Positions 8,608 to 18,407 of a stretch of DNA of 64,000 nt are shown one piece after another. How positions within the stretch are numbered: position 1 is the first letter of the stretch; each line of letters begins with the position of its first letter. Source of the stretch: Comamonas fluminis (lineage in GTDB: Bacteria > Pseudomonadota > Gammaproteobacteria > Burkholderiales > Burkholderiaceae_C); assembly GCF_019186805.1 (NCBI RefSeq), contig NZ_CP066783.1:3175501-3239500 (forward strand), in the 5' to 3' direction. Position numbers and translations under genes: made by a program. Under the pieces are notes generated by a model. It was given only the letters and a program-made list of their open reading frames with translations. It was not told the origin of the DNA and did no database searches.

Positions 8608-8737
8608 TGGATTCTAAATCCTTCAACAAATTGATTTTTAAGGAACTAAAGCCACAACCAGCCACTCACCCCAAATTTTGGAGTGAGGGCTAAGTCATTG
8701 ATTTTTCTGGGCGCCACGATGGGGTCCAGAAAAAGGG
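8608..8737 (-). promoter_or_regulatory. CRISPR leader
   Basis: This AT-rich, non-coding stretch lies between the cas6f stop codon and the first repeat, the place where the leader directs transcription and new spacer insertion. It contains three inverted repeats: GGATT-cta-AATCC at 8609-8621 beside the first repeat, a 23-bp dyad at 8665-8687 (CTCAC...GTGAG with one mismatched pair), and a 9-bp inverted repeat 8702-8710/8726-8734 just after cas6f. None has a U-tract suggesting a terminator. I could not assign a convincing promoter. Confidence 0.75.
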
Positions 8738-9313
8738 TCAAAACCAGGGCACTGTCGCGCTCAGGCTCAGGCCGTAGGTGTTGAAGTCACCCGCCACAGC
8801 TTGCGACTGGAGGGCACCATGCTCTACAAACAGACAAAACGGCTGACCGGTGCTGCTGCTGCGCAGTTGCGCAAACGGCAGGTTGGGTTTGCGTTCCACC
8901 GTGTCAGGGATGGCGGCTGTGGCTTGCTCAGCGGTTTCGCCTTTGCGGGCCATGCGGCGGCGGCGCAGGCGGTCGGCGTTGGTTTTGAACTGGCGGCGCT
9001 GCACCATGCGGTGTTGCGCATCCGCTGGCACAGCGGCCTGGTCAGAAACCTGCACGTGGTCGCGCATGCCTTTGAGCCAGGGCTCCGCCATCAGCGCCTG
9101 CAGTGCCGCTTGCGAGCCATGCAACCGCAGGACAGCCCCCAAAGTGCGCTTGCCCAGCGGGGCATTCACATGCTGCGGAAAGCTCACGCCAATGTCACTG
9201 GCTTTGCATTGCACCAGTGCCCGGTGCAGCTTGCTCAGCAGCGCGCCCAGCAGATGAGCGTGGCTGAACTCCGGGTCGGGCAACAAGGTGATGTCGATGT
9301 AATGCGTGGTCAT
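8738..9313 (-). CDS. cas6f: Cas6f (Csy4), crRNA-processing endoribonuclease
   Basis: Cas6f cuts the long CRISPR transcript after each repeat hairpin and stays bound to the 3' end of the crRNA in the type I-F Cascade (Csy) complex. The 191-residue product starts MTTHYIDITLLPDPEF, closely matching the known Csy4 start. A histidine at residue 30 corresponds to catalytic His29, LRSSSTGQPF carries the active-site serine region, and an Arg-rich helix (RLRRRRMARK) fits RNA binding. The C-terminus YGLSLSATVPWF is typical. A longer reading from 9343 overlaps csy3 and is less likely. It is the last cas gene, next to the leader, 13 bp after csy3. Confidence 0.97.
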   Translation of the reverse strand: MTTHYIDITLLPDPEFSHAHLLGALLSKLHRALVQCKASDIGVSFPQHVNAPLGKRTLGAVLRLHGSQAALQALMAEPWLKGMRDHVQVSDQAAVPADAQHRMVQRRQFKTNADRLRRRRMARKGETAEQATAAIPDTVERKPNLPFAQLRSSSTGQPFCLFVEHGALQSQAVAGDFNTYGLSLSATVPWF

Positions 9314-9326
9314 GCTTGATCCACCA

Positions 9327-10343
9327 TCAGCTGGCATCACCAAACACGCCGCCGCGGATCAGCACGGCCATCACAAAGTGCTGCTGCTCTGCGGCGGGCA
9401 CCTGGTCTTTCAGCAACCAGTTGTCCAGCAGCGTGTAGAAGTCCTGCTTTTGCTTGGGCTGGCGATAGGCTTTGCCCTGTGTGGTGACGGAGCCATAGGG
9501 CTCGACCGCAATCGGGCCCAGCTCGCCAGCGCCCTCGTACCAGGTATCGATGGTGCGAATGGCGTTACCGATTTTTTGCGAGTGCATGGCCGCCACGCCA
9601 TCCACGTCATACAGCGTCTTGCTCTTGCCATTGCTGCCCTTGTCCAGAATCAGCTCCTGCGACGGGAACACCTCTTGCCCTGCACCGGCACGCACAAAGG
9701 CGGTAACTTGCAGCAGCACATGGCGCTTGCCCGCCAGGCCTTCGGCAATCACTGCACCCAGCGCTTTGACTTCTGGATTGATAGCATCCAGCGTACGCAG
9801 ATTCAACGCAAGCGCCTCAAAAGACCAGGTTTTTTCGGCCTTTCCGTCTTTTAGCAGCGCAACTTCCACCTGCACGTCTTCCGCCCCCTGACGGTTGCGC
9901 CACAAAAAGCGGCCATTGGCCAGGTTGGCGGCATAGCGGTTGGCCAGCTCGCCAAAACCATGCTGCTGCACATAGCCCTGCACGGTTTGAAGCAACTTGG
10001 CCTGGTACTCGGCGCTGTTGCAGGCCGATGGTGTACCAGCACCTGCCAGTACGCGCAGGGTGAATTGCACTTTCAGGGTGTCTGCGTCGGCTGGCAGCGC
10101 GGCCACATCGACGGTTTGCAGGTTGGGGTTCTCAATGGCGGCGTCCAGCTTGGCCGGGTCTTGGTCCTTGGCCTTCAAGCGGTTGCTGATGGTGCCGCGC
10201 ACGGATTTGGGCTTGATGGCCACAGGCGCCCAGCTGGCAGATGCGTCGCGCGCCTCCCAACGGCCTGCGCGAAAAATGGCGTCAGACGGGTCCAGCTTGC
10301 GTTCAAAAGCCAGGACGGATGCGGTTTTCAGAGTATTCGACAT
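9327..10343 (-). CDS. csy3: Cas7f (Csy3), Cascade backbone protein
   Basis: Csy3 forms the six-subunit helical backbone that holds the crRNA spacer in the type I-F complex. The 338-residue product begins [20 protein letters not shown] and contains [32 protein letters not shown] and [14 protein letters not shown], all strongly conserved in Csy3. It ends with [11 protein letters not shown]. The ATG at 10341-10343 matches the family start and has AAGGA upstream; an in-frame start at 10400 would add 19 unmatched residues. It lies between csy2 and cas6f in the cas operon. Confidence 0.97.
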   Translation of the reverse strand: MSNTLKTASVLAFERKLDPSDAIFRAGRWEARDASASWAPVAIKPKSVRGTISNRLKAKDQDPAKLDAAIENPNLQTVDVAALPADADTLKVQFTLRVLAGAGTPSACNSAEYQAKLLQTVQGYVQQHGFGELANRYAANLANGRFLWRNRQGAEDVQVEVALLKDGKAEKTWSFEALALNLRTLDAINPEVKALGAVIAEGLAGKRHVLLQVTAFVRAGAGQEVFPSQELILDKGSNGKSKTLYDVDGVAAMHSQKIGNAIRTIDTWYEGAGELGPIAVEPYGSVTTQGKAYRQPKQKQDFYTLLDNWLLKDQVPAAEQQHFVMAVLIRGGVFGDAS

Positions 10344-10405
10344 GGTTGGAAATCCTTGATCAATTCGTTGAAATTGGGGTAAGAAGAAGGCACTCGGCAC
10401 AAGGG

Positions 10406-11479
10406 CTAGTCATCGACATAGCCGTCGTCTTCCTCATCCCCGTCATCGTCCTGGGTGCCATCTGCAGCCAGCGCTGCCTGCGGCTGGTAGTCGTTACGGC
10501 AGCGGTACAAGCCTTTGGCTTCATCCACTTCCGCGCGCCATAGAAGCTCACTCACATCACGCAGACGGTGTGGGCTGATCCATTCGCCCATGGAGTACAC
10601 CGACTCCACAAAGCGCAGCGGCGTCGCCATATCGCGGGCATTGGCCACGGCTCCGGCCTCATGGCGCGGGGTCAGCGCGACGTAGCCCACGGGGATGGGC
10701 ACGGTCCAGCCGCTGCCCTTGGGCCGCAGCAGGTCGCCCCAGCGCACGCGGCCGTCCGCCGCTGGCTTGCCATCCGGCTCTGGCAACACCTGGTGGTTAA
10801 AGCGCGATGCATGCAGCCAGGCATCCAGCAAGGTGGCAGATGCATCCGCCTTTTGCAGATGCTGCAGTCGATCGGCCAGCAAATCGTCTCGCCCGACCAA
10901 GGCAAAGCCTGGCAGCCAGCTACGGCGCCACTGACGAAACGCATCCGCCCGTGCCGTCGCATCTTCTGGCAGCAAGGCCATCCAGGGCCTGACCTTCTTG
11001 CCCGGCATGGGCCGCGATGGCAGCAAGCTGCCGCCTGCCACACGCATGGTGGCCGCAATATCGCCCACCTGCGCCGCCCAATCAGCCATGCGATCTTCTG
11101 CGCCCTGCACCATGGCGCTGGGCGTGCCCGGTGCCAGCTGTTCTGCCACGGCAAACACCAGCGACAGCTGCAAATGCATGCGCCCTTCTTCCACAATCGC
11201 AGCCGTGCTGCCGTCCTTGTCCACGGGGTTGCGCGTCAGGTTGAAGGTACGCACAAAGCCCTGGCTCACCTGCTCTTGGTGGTGGTGGCAAACCACGCCC
11301 ACACTCAGCAATTGCAGCGGAATCTGCGCCTGTGCCAGTTTGCGCTGCAGCGCCCACATCAGCCCGGTGATGGCTGTGATAGACGGGAAGCCATGCGTGA
11401 GCGGGCTGGAAATGGCATTGGCGTTTTGCACACGCAATTGCGGCAGCACCAAAATAGCTTGAGGTTGGAGCTGGCTCAT
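10406..11479 (-). CDS. csy2: Cas5f (Csy2)
   Basis: Csy2 pairs with Csy1 at the tail of the type I-F complex and caps the 5' handle of the crRNA. The 357-residue product includes [20 protein letters not shown] near residue 27 and [12 protein letters not shown], both typical of Csy2, and ends in an acidic tail ([14 protein letters not shown]). Its ATG overlaps the csy1 stop by 4 bp (ATGA), indicating translational coupling. About 60 bp separate it from csy3. Confidence 0.95.
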   Translation of the reverse strand: MSQLQPQAILVLPQLRVQNANAISSPLTHGFPSITAITGLMWALQRKLAQAQIPLQLLSVGVVCHHHQEQVSQGFVRTFNLTRNPVDKDGSTAAIVEEGRMHLQLSLVFAVAEQLAPGTPSAMVQGAEDRMADWAAQVGDIAATMRVAGGSLLPSRPMPGKKVRPWMALLPEDATARADAFRQWRRSWLPGFALVGRDDLLADRLQHLQKADASATLLDAWLHASRFNHQVLPEPDGKPAADGRVRWGDLLRPKGSGWTVPIPVGYVALTPRHEAGAVANARDMATPLRFVESVYSMGEWISPHRLRDVSELLWRAEVDEAKGLYRCRNDYQPQAALAADGTQDDDGDEEDDGYVDD

Positions 11480-12831
11480 GCGGCACCTCCATTGAGACCA
11501 TCCAGCTTGTCGCGCAAATCACGCAGTTGCTGCTTGAAGCCGTCTTCGTCGGTCAACAGCTCCTTGCGCCACTCCCGTGCTTCCACATCGCCAAACTGCT
11601 CGCCCAGCGCCTTGTTCAGCCAAGCGCCAAAGCTCTTGCCCACCTCGGCAGGCCAGTCCATATACAGCCAGTCGCTTGCAAACCGCGCCTCTTCTGGCAG
11701 CTCGGCACGCAATGGGTCGAGCCACAGTTTTTGCATGTAGTTCAGGCCCTGAAAGCGCTCATCGTCTTTGCTCCAGCCCGGTTGCACCAGCTGCTGCAGT
11801 TCATTGGCAAACGCCACCAGTTCGTCCAGCAAGGCATCGGTGTAGGCTTTTCGTGTATCGCGGGTGGCCTTGTTCTGGGCATCCGCCTCGGCCAAGAACT
11901 TGCGCAATGCCCGCACTGTGCGGTGCACCTCAGGCCGGGCGATGAACATGCGGTCAAACACCGATTCCGCATGTACCGGCAGGCGCACGGCGCTGGGTGT
12001 CCAAGCCGGCGGCAAGGACGACAGCAAATAATTCACCCCACCCCGCTCGCTATTCAACTGACTGATGTTTTGGGGTTTCGTCCCACCCATCTTTTGCGCA
12101 GCCAGACCCGGATAGTCATGGAACACACCATCGTGAGCTTTGCGCTCACGGCGAGCCGTACGCGCAGCCTTGTTGGCCTCACCAAAGCGGTGCTCCTGAA
12201 TCTCGCCATAGACGGCATGGGCCAATGATGTCGCATAGAGCGGCGCCAGTAATTCGTACTGGCCATCGTCGGTCGCATCGTTTCCCGCCAGCCAATACAT
12301 CTGCTTGGCGCGGCCATGGCTGCTGGGGCCTCCAGCGCGTGGCTCGGTCAGCGACACAAACGCATCACGCAAGACCTTGGCTTGCACCGGATCGTCATGC
12401 AAAGCCTGCAGTGCAGCAACGTCGTTGGCCAGCAAGGCCGAGAGCAGGCTTTGCCCACCCACCTGCAGCTTGAGGAATTTGTACACATCCAGCGCAGCGG
12501 CATTGCCCACCACATCGCCAGCAAAGTCGGCTCCTAGTGCATGGCTGCCCAGTTCTGCAAGCGGGGGCTGCTGCGCTGGCTCCACATACAGGTTGGTGCC
12601 GCGTGCATCCGGGTGAATGGGTTTGAGGGAATGCGTGACGGCCTGAATTTGCTGCACACGTCGGGCTGCGTCTTCGAGCCACACCGCGGGTTCATGCTGC
12701 GCCAACAACTCCTGCCGCTTGGGATCTTCGTCACTCACCTTGTCCAGCTTGGCTTGCAAGCGAGACTGAATAAAGGCACGAGCAGCAGCTTTGAAGCTGT
12801 CATACGTCGCGTTCTCTTCGGCTTCTGCCAT
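11476..12831 (-). CDS. csy1: Cas8f (Csy1), large subunit and PAM recognition
   Basis: Csy1 is the large subunit that reads the PAM in type I-F Cascade. The 451-residue product matches Csy1 in its N-terminal part: FIQSRLQAKLDKVSDEDPKR, then VTHSLKPIHPDARGTNL. The ATG at 12829-12831 is preceded by AAGGAGGAG at ideal distance. The in-frame ATG at 12852 lies upstream of that Shine-Dalgarno and has no visible site of its own, so the shorter start is preferred. The 3' end overlaps csy2 by 4 bp. Confidence 0.95.
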   Translation of the reverse strand: MAEAEENATYDSFKAAARAFIQSRLQAKLDKVSDEDPKRQELLAQHEPAVWLEDAARRVQQIQAVTHSLKPIHPDARGTNLYVEPAQQPPLAELGSHALGADFAGDVVGNAAALDVYKFLKLQVGGQSLLSALLANDVAALQALHDDPVQAKVLRDAFVSLTEPRAGGPSSHGRAKQMYWLAGNDATDDGQYELLAPLYATSLAHAVYGEIQEHRFGEANKAARTARRERKAHDGVFHDYPGLAAQKMGGTKPQNISQLNSERGGVNYLLSSLPPAWTPSAVRLPVHAESVFDRMFIARPEVHRTVRALRKFLAEADAQNKATRDTRKAYTDALLDELVAFANELQQLVQPGWSKDDERFQGLNYMQKLWLDPLRAELPEEARFASDWLYMDWPAEVGKSFGAWLNKALGEQFGDVEAREWRKELLTDEDGFKQQLRDLRDKLDGLNGGAA

Positions 12832-12869
12832 GGCGGTCTCCTCCTTTCTCATTCAAAAAAACAGTCCAT

Positions 12870-15800
12870 TCATCCGACAGCTTTGGCAAACCCCAAAGCC
12901 TCATGCCACAACCAGCCTCCGGTACTCTCCGGCAGGCTGGCTGTGGCGTAGCGCTTGGCGCAGTCTTGCAAAGACAGGTCTCGTGCCTCGGCCAACTGCT
13001 GCAACGCTTGCAGCAAATCCACCTGCACCCAAGGCTGCACGCCGTGCTGCGGGCTGGGGCGCAATTGCGCATCGGGGATGGTGGTGCGCAGGGATTCGTC
13101 GATGCAGACATAGAGCTGCTCACCGCGCCGCTCGCCATCCACCACACGGTGCAGCCGCAGCTGCGTTTCGTCTTCATCAGGCAGCAGCACCACATCCACA
13201 CGCGGTTGCGGGTCGTCGCGAAAGCGCTGGTATTGGGGCAGCACACCGGTCAGCCACAGGCTCTGCGTTGTTCCCTCGGTGCCTTCTTCATCGCCTTCGT
13301 ACCAAGACAGGCAGGCAGCGCGTTTGACGGCCGTCGTCACGGTGCTGTCGGCTTCGCGGGGCAACATGGTGTCGCGCATGCGGGCGTGCTCCAAGTCCAC
13401 CCAGTTGCGGCTGGGGCTGAGCTTTCCGGTGGTACGTGCCACGCGGGGGCGTGCGTCAACGGGCCACTGCGCACCACCCCATTCTTTGAGCTGGCGCGCC
13501 AGCAGTTTGCCCAGGCTATGGGATTCCAGATGGAAATGCGTGGCCGCATCGGTGCCACCTGCCGCCATGCGTTCCATCTCAAAACCTGGCTGGCAATAAG
13601 CGGCCTTACCCGGCTGATCCAGCGCGCGCAGGTTGGTGTCCAGCACTTCCACGTTGACGACTTGAACCTCAGCCACGCGATGCCGCCGCACGCGCCCGGC
13701 CAGCTGAATCAGCGAGCGCATGGAAGACGGCTCGACCACTGCCCAGTCGTAGTCATGGTCCCGGCCCACCTCGGTGACGGGAGAGCCGAGCACGATGAAC
13801 AATTGGTCTGGCTCGGGGTGCGCATCCATCAGCGCACGAATGCTGGGCTGCTGAAACACTGGGTCAGCGCCATCGTCTGCACCACGGCGGTTGAGCACGG
13901 TATCGAGCTGCTGCTCGATCACCGAGCGCGCCAGCAGCGGGAACTGCGAGTGGTAGACGCACAGGTGGATGCGCACATCGGGCGCAGGTGCGCCCTGCGC
14001 ATACATGGCGCGTGCCACGTCAAACAGCGGCGCGATATTGGCCATGCGGATCAGGCCAAAGCTCACGCGCTTGCCGCTGACCGGATCAATGCTATGGTTT
14101 TGAGATGCTTGATGCAGACCCCATGCGCGCTGGAGCATGAATTGCGCCAAACCATTGCGGCGCTGTGCCTTGTCCAAGCCCACGGCCTGTAACGCTTCGG
14201 GCAAGGGGACGATGGTGGCCAGCCGCCGGGCCTGTGCCTTGCTCAGTTCTGTATTGCGCTGCGCCACAAAGTTCTGGTGGGTAGCGGCAAAGTCGCTGGC
14301 CTTGGCGCAGTCCACTGCGGTGCGGTTGAACTCATCCACCCACAGGCAGCAGACTTGAATGGGCTCGTGCGGCCTGTCGCTGCGGTGTTTTTGAAACACC
14401 GCACGCCCCGCCCGGTAGGCACGAAACAGTCCCTCCACCAACGCCGGCGGCAAGGTGGCCGATGACAGCAGCACACGGCTGCCCAGCAAGCCGGCCCAGT
14501 GCACCAGGCGGGTGAGTGCAGGCAGGTCAGCCATGTCAAAGTCATCGGGCTCGTCCAGCACCAGGTCGCCCGTCAGCAGGCGCAGCATGGGCGCAATCTG
14601 GCGGCCGCCGCGCAGGCTTTCGGTGGCGGGGGTCAGGTGGTCCACGGTGCAGACCAGCAGCGGCGCAGCGATCAGGCTGCGCACCTGGACGTCGTCGGTC
14701 AGGCGCTCCAGCAAGGGGTGGTGGTCATTGCCTTCAAACAGCACCTGGCCGCCCTCGTCCAGCAAGGCCTGGGTAGAGGCGGAGCCTGTGGCCTCGGCCT
14801 GCTGCTCCCAGTATTCAAACAAGGCGCGGCTGGCGGCACCGCCCACTTTGATGGCCAGTTGCTCGTCGTTCAGCCCCAGGTCGTGCTGAAAGCTGCGCCC
14901 GGTCTGCAAGGTGAGCGTGCGCAGGCCAATGGCAAAGGCGCAGCGCATGCCCAGCGCCGGGTCGGCCAGAGCGTTCATGATGCGGGCATTGCCCAGCGTT
15001 TTGCCGCAACCGGTGGACGCCATGTTGACGATGAACGCACCCTGGCTGGCAGCACGGCTGCGCACGCTGGCCGCCAGGTCGGCCGCTTTGTCTTGCCACT
15101 GAAAGCGCGGGTTGCTGTTGCGCTTTTTGAGCCCCTTGTGGTTTTGCAGCGCAGGCAGGCTGCGCGCCAGCGTGGGCAGCGAGTGCGTGATGAGGCTGGC
15201 GTGGGCTTGCACGCCCAGCAGGTGCTCGTCCAGTGTTTGATTGAAAAATGGCGGCTTGCGCCCGTCCATCAAGCGCTGCCTGCTATCTTTTTTGGCAGTA
15301 TTGGCATGCAGCGGATACGCGGCATTGCGATAGGGCTTGCGCCGCGCCTCGTCTTCGATGCTGGAGTAATGGTGGTCGGCCAGCATCAGGCACATGCGGC
15401 TGATGTGCATGGCGAAGGGGTCGTGCAGCGCGGCCCCCTGCGGGTAATGCGGCGCCAGATCGAGCAGCTTGCGCGCATAGCGGGCGGCTTGTTTGCGCCA
15501 CGGCAGCTCTTGCACGGGCAGGCCGTGGGGAAACTGCCAGTACGCCCACTTTTGCGCATCACTCGCCGCCTCACGCGGTTCATTCCAGTCGGCATTGATG
15601 CGCGCCAGCAAGCCGTGGAGCAGGCGCGCAGACACATCGGCTGGGCGCGAACCAAAGCGCTTGAAGATGTGCCGCCCGTCTTCCGTCTCGTCGCCCTCTG
15701 GTGCGGTGGCGTCCTGCCGATTGGGTAAACAAGGCAAGCGGTGGTGCGTCAGCACCAGCCAGACCACGGCCTGCGCCAAGGGCGGCAGGCAGACAAAGGG

Positions 15801-16451
15801 GTTGGCAGCGTCTTTTTGCGCGGCGCTCCAGCCCGCATCACTCAAGCCGTCTTGCAGCAAGCGCCCGTTGGCGTGGTCCAGCCACAGGGCTTCAAAGGCC
15901 TTGCCGTCCGCGCCCACATCAGCGCAAGCCGCCAGGCGCTGCAACCAACCCGCATCGTCATCCGTGCCCACAAATGCCTGAAACACGCGCACCGACACCC
16001 ATTCATGCCGATAGTGGTTGCGTTCTTTCAAGCCAGGGTTGCGCAGCCGGTCTTGAAACGCCTGCGTGGCCTTGCCCAGGTCGTGCAGCAGCGCGGCGAG
16101 GGCCGCCAAGGCAGTGATCAGCGGCAGATGGTGCCAGGTGGCTTCATCCTCGGCCCGCAGCACATTGCTGGCCGTGGTGTTGGTGGGCACCGCACCTTCG
16201 GCATTGAACTGGCGGCCATCGCCCACCACCCACAGCAGCTCGCTATGGTCGCGCCCGCGAATCCAGTGGCAGGCCACGGCGGTGTTCTTGCGGGCGCTGG
16301 CGCGCAGCAGTTTGCGCACCGTGTCCAGCCCGGCCTGGGTGATGGGCGTTTGCCAGGTGCGCTCGCCCCGGCGCTCGGCAAACTGGTCGAGGATGCGCCG
16401 GGTTTCTGTCAACGCGCGCTTGCTGCATTGGGAGACAAACAGCACGTTCAT
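12870..16451 (-). CDS. cas3: Cas2-Cas3 fusion nuclease-helicase (type I-F)
   Basis: In type I-F systems Cas2 is fused to the N-terminus of Cas3, so this one protein works both in target destruction and, with Cas1, in spacer acquisition. The 1193-residue product starts with a Cas2-like segment (MNVLFVSQCSKRALTETRRI). The HD nuclease motif follows (LLHDLGKATQAF, H123-D124), then a Walker A motif (MASTGCGKT, about residues 477-485) and a DEAD-like Walker B (VLDEPDDFD, about residue 630) of the helicase. Length fits the family. Its ATG overlaps the cas1 stop by 4 bp. No frameshift is seen, so the effector appears intact. Confidence 0.97.
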   Translation of the reverse strand: MNVLFVSQCSKRALTETRRILDQFAERRGERTWQTPITQAGLDTVRKLLRASARKNTAVACHWIRGRDHSELLWVVGDGRQFNAEGAVPTNTTASNVLRAEDEATWHHLPLITALAALAALLHDLGKATQAFQDRLRNPGLKERNHYRHEWVSVRVFQAFVGTDDDAGWLQRLAACADVGADGKAFEALWLDHANGRLLQDGLSDAGWSAAQKDAANPFVCLPPLAQAVVWLVLTHHRLPCLPNRQDATAPEGDETEDGRHIFKRFGSRPADVSARLLHGLLARINADWNEPREAASDAQKWAYWQFPHGLPVQELPWRKQAARYARKLLDLAPHYPQGAALHDPFAMHISRMCLMLADHHYSSIEDEARRKPYRNAAYPLHANTAKKDSRQRLMDGRKPPFFNQTLDEHLLGVQAHASLITHSLPTLARSLPALQNHKGLKKRNSNPRFQWQDKAADLAASVRSRAASQGAFIVNMASTGCGKTLGNARIMNALADPALGMRCAFAIGLRTLTLQTGRSFQHDLGLNDEQLAIKVGGAASRALFEYWEQQAEATGSASTQALLDEGGQVLFEGNDHHPLLERLTDDVQVRSLIAAPLLVCTVDHLTPATESLRGGRQIAPMLRLLTGDLVLDEPDDFDMADLPALTRLVHWAGLLGSRVLLSSATLPPALVEGLFRAYRAGRAVFQKHRSDRPHEPIQVCCLWVDEFNRTAVDCAKASDFAATHQNFVAQRNTELSKAQARRLATIVPLPEALQAVGLDKAQRRNGLAQFMLQRAWGLHQASQNHSIDPVSGKRVSFGLIRMANIAPLFDVARAMYAQGAPAPDVRIHLCVYHSQFPLLARSVIEQQLDTVLNRRGADDGADPVFQQPSIRALMDAHPEPDQLFIVLGSPVTEVGRDHDYDWAVVEPSSMRSLIQLAGRVRRHRVAEVQVVNVEVLDTNLRALDQPGKAAYCQPGFEMERMAAGGTDAATHFHLESHSLGKLLARQLKEWGGAQWPVDARPRVARTTGKLSPSRNWVDLEHARMRDTMLPREADSTVTTAVKRAACLSWYEGDEEGTEGTTQSLWLTGVLPQYQRFRDDPQPRVDVVLLPDEDETQLRLHRVVDGERRGEQLYVCIDESLRTTIPDAQLRPSPQHGVQPWVQVDLLQALQQLAEARDLSLQDCAKRYATASLPESTGGWLWHEALGFAKAVG

Positions 16452-17452
16452 GCCGTGCCTGCCTTGTCCGCACTGGCTTGCTGCGCCAGCCGTGAGGTGT
16501 CGGTCGCAATGGCCTTGAGGCTGTCGATGATGAAGTCCAGCGATTCGCTGCGCGTGAGTGCCGCAATACAGTTGCGCCGAAACGCCTGCTCATCATCACC
16601 CCGCATCGCCGACAAAAATGCCTGCGGCAAGATGGCGGCGTCTTTGACCAAATCCGCCGCATCAAACACCAGGCCACCGCGCCGCGTCTTGCCATGCAGC
16701 ACCGCCAGCCCATGCGGCAGGCCCAGCACCCAGGTGGCCGTGGCGCCCAGCCCGTAGGCCAGGTAGTTGCCATGATCGAGAAAGCGATTGGCGCTGTCCG
16801 TGCCCGAGCCGCGCTTGGCGCGGGTGAAGTCGCCATAGCCCGTGGCATCCACCGCCAGCTTGAACAGCGCCTTGGTCAAGCGTGCTTCATCGGTCAGCAA
16901 GGCCGTGACATCGGGTGCTTGCGCCACCAGGGTTTTGAACTGCGTGACCAGCGCCTGCAGCCGCGCCGCATCCACGTTAAAGCCCGCTTCACGCAGCGCC
17001 CGGGTGCTCCATTCTTTGAGCAATCGATCCAGACGCAGGCTTTGCAACTGCTTGGCGGCCTCTAATCGAAGCTCATCGTCAAACCAGAACTTCACCCAGG
17101 CTTGCAGATATTCGGTGGGCCGGTACTCGCTTTGCGGCGTGAGCCACGCGACCTCCACATCCACCTCATTGGCGCTGAACAAGGGCGTGCCGCCGCCACC
17201 GCAAAAGCCGACCAGTACACCCGCCTTGGCCAGCTCACGCATGGCCGCCTGCGTGATGGAAGTGCCCGTGCCCAGCAAAATGCTGGTGGTGTTGGCGATG
17301 GGGATGTTCCAGTACAGGCTGCGCTTGCCGGCATCGGTCACATATTCAACGCGGCCACCGTTGACGAGTACGCGGCAGTGCTCCAAGTAGTACAGGTTTG
17401 CACGTGCTGAATGAAGGATGGTTTTGAGATCCTGACTTTTGATGTCTTGCAA
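16448..17452 (-). CDS. cas1: Cas1 integrase (type I-F)
   Basis: Cas1 integrates new spacers at the leader end of the array. The product contains LKTILHSARANLYYLEHCRV, GRVEYVTDAG, GTGTSITQAAMRELAKAGVL and HGLAVLHGKTRRGGLVFD, all hallmarks of I-F Cas1, with the catalytic Glu, His and Asp regions present. I prefer the TTG at 17450-17452: it is preceded by GGGAGG and aligns with the family N-terminus. The ATG at 17464 and TTG at 17479 are longer options without a ribosome site. It is the first gene of the cas operon. Confidence 0.95.
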   Translation of the reverse strand: MQDIKSQDLKTILHSARANLYYLEHCRVLVNGGRVEYVTDAGKRSLYWNIPIANTTSILLGTGTSITQAAMRELAKAGVLVGFCGGGGTPLFSANEVDVEVAWLTPQSEYRPTEYLQAWVKFWFDDELRLEAAKQLQSLRLDRLLKEWSTRALREAGFNVDAARLQALVTQFKTLVAQAPDVTALLTDEARLTKALFKLAVDATGYGDFTRAKRGSGTDSANRFLDHGNYLAYGLGATATWVLGLPHGLAVLHGKTRRGGLVFDAADLVKDAAILPQAFLSAMRGDDEQAFRRNCIAALTRSESLDFIIDSLKAIATDTSRLAQQASADKAGTA

Positions 17453-17482
17453 GCTGCCTCCCATCAGCACTTGTAACAAGAC

Positions 17483-17511
17483 AATGCAAACACAGCAAGC
17501 ACTAGCGTCAA
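17483..17511 (-). promoter_or_regulatory. Candidate cas operon promoter
   Basis: On the minus strand TTGACG (17506-17511) and TGCATT (17483-17488) are separated by 17 bp. This would start transcription about 25 nt before the preferred TTG of cas1. The -10 element is weak. The region is shared with the divergent exonuclease III gene. Confidence 0.3.
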
Positions 17512-17622
17512 GATGCGCATGCCTCGGTCAGCCCTCATTGCCTAGAGACACGCCAGAGTTGCTACGATTGCGCGTTAGAAATGGCCTGCCGATGCAAGCC
17601 TGAAACTGGAAAGAATCAAAAA

Positions 17623-18399
17623 ATGAAGATAGCCACCTGGAACGTAAATTCCCTGTCCGTGCGCCTGCCGCAGGTGCTGGACTGGCTTCAGGCCAATCCC
17701 GTTGATGCGCTGGGCTTGCAAGAACTCAAACTGACGGACGATAAGTTTCCACACATGGCTTTTGAGGAAGCGGGCTACACCGCCGTTAGCCATGGCCAGA
17801 AGACCTATAACGGCGTGGCTTGGATTACACGCACTGCGGCGCGCGATGTGGTGCGCAATATTCCCGGTTTTGAAGATGAGCAGGCACGCATTATTGCCAG
17901 CACGATTGACAGCCCTTCGGGCGAGATTCGTCTCATCAATGGCTATTTCGTCAATGGCCAAGAACCCGGCTCTGAAAAATTTGCCTACAAGATGCGCTGG
18001 CTGGATGCCCTGCACGACTGGGTCCAGCAGGAGATGGCAAAGCACCCCCGGCTGGTGCTGGTCGGCGACTTCAATGTGGCCCCGGAAGACCGAGATTCCT
18101 ATGACCCAGCAGGCCTGAAAGACACGATCCATCACACGGTTGAGGAGCGCGAACATTTTCGGGGGCTGCTGCAGCTGGGGCTGACGGATGCTTTTCGCAT
18201 GTTCGAGCAGCCCGAGAAAAGCTTTTCCTGGTGGGATTACCGCATGCTGGGTTTTCAGAAAAATCGAGGTCTGCGCATTGACCACATTCTGGTCAGCGAT
18301 GCATTAAAGCCTGCTGTCAGTGCATGCGTGGTTGATCGTCAGCCCCGTAAAAACAAGCAGCCCAGCGATCACACACCGGTCGTGGTCACGCTAGGCTGA
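17623..18399 (+). CDS. xth: Exodeoxyribonuclease III
   Basis: This is a 258-residue AP endonuclease/3'-5' exonuclease of base-excision repair. It shows the full family pattern: MKIATWNVNS at the N-terminus, LQELKL (metal-binding Glu), LVGDFNVAP, and the C-terminal RIDHILVS and SDHTPV motifs (catalytic Asp-His). The start is the ATG at 17623, which gives the usual N-terminus, with GGAAAG upstream; an in-frame ATG at 17581 adds 14 unrelated residues. It is divergent from cas1 and marks the return to core genome. Confidence 0.95.
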   Translation: MKIATWNVNSLSVRLPQVLDWLQANPVDALGLQELKLTDDKFPHMAFEEAGYTAVSHGQKTYNGVAWITRTAARDVVRNIPGFEDEQARIIASTIDSPSGEIRLINGYFVNGQEPGSEKFAYKMRWLDALHDWVQQEMAKHPRLVLVGDFNVAPEDRDSYDPAGLKDTIHHTVEEREHFRGLLQLGLTDAFRMFEQPEKSFSWWDYRMLGFQKNRGLRIDHILVSDALKPAVSACVVDRQPRKNKQPSDHTPVVVTLG

Positions 18400-18407
18400 C
18401 AGGCCAG

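Noticed and set aside
8702..8734. Inverted repeat after cas6f as a Rho-independent terminator
   Set aside because: The stem is U/A-ended with a 15-nt loop and is not followed by a U-tract in either direction, so I list it only as a leader feature.
8801..17410. Long plus-strand frames opposite the cas genes (for example 10568-11740, 12903-14192, 14499-15728)
   Set aside because: They are antisense shadows of GC-rich cas genes, with His/Gln/Ala-rich composition and no recognisable domain; the minus-strand readings match known Cas families.
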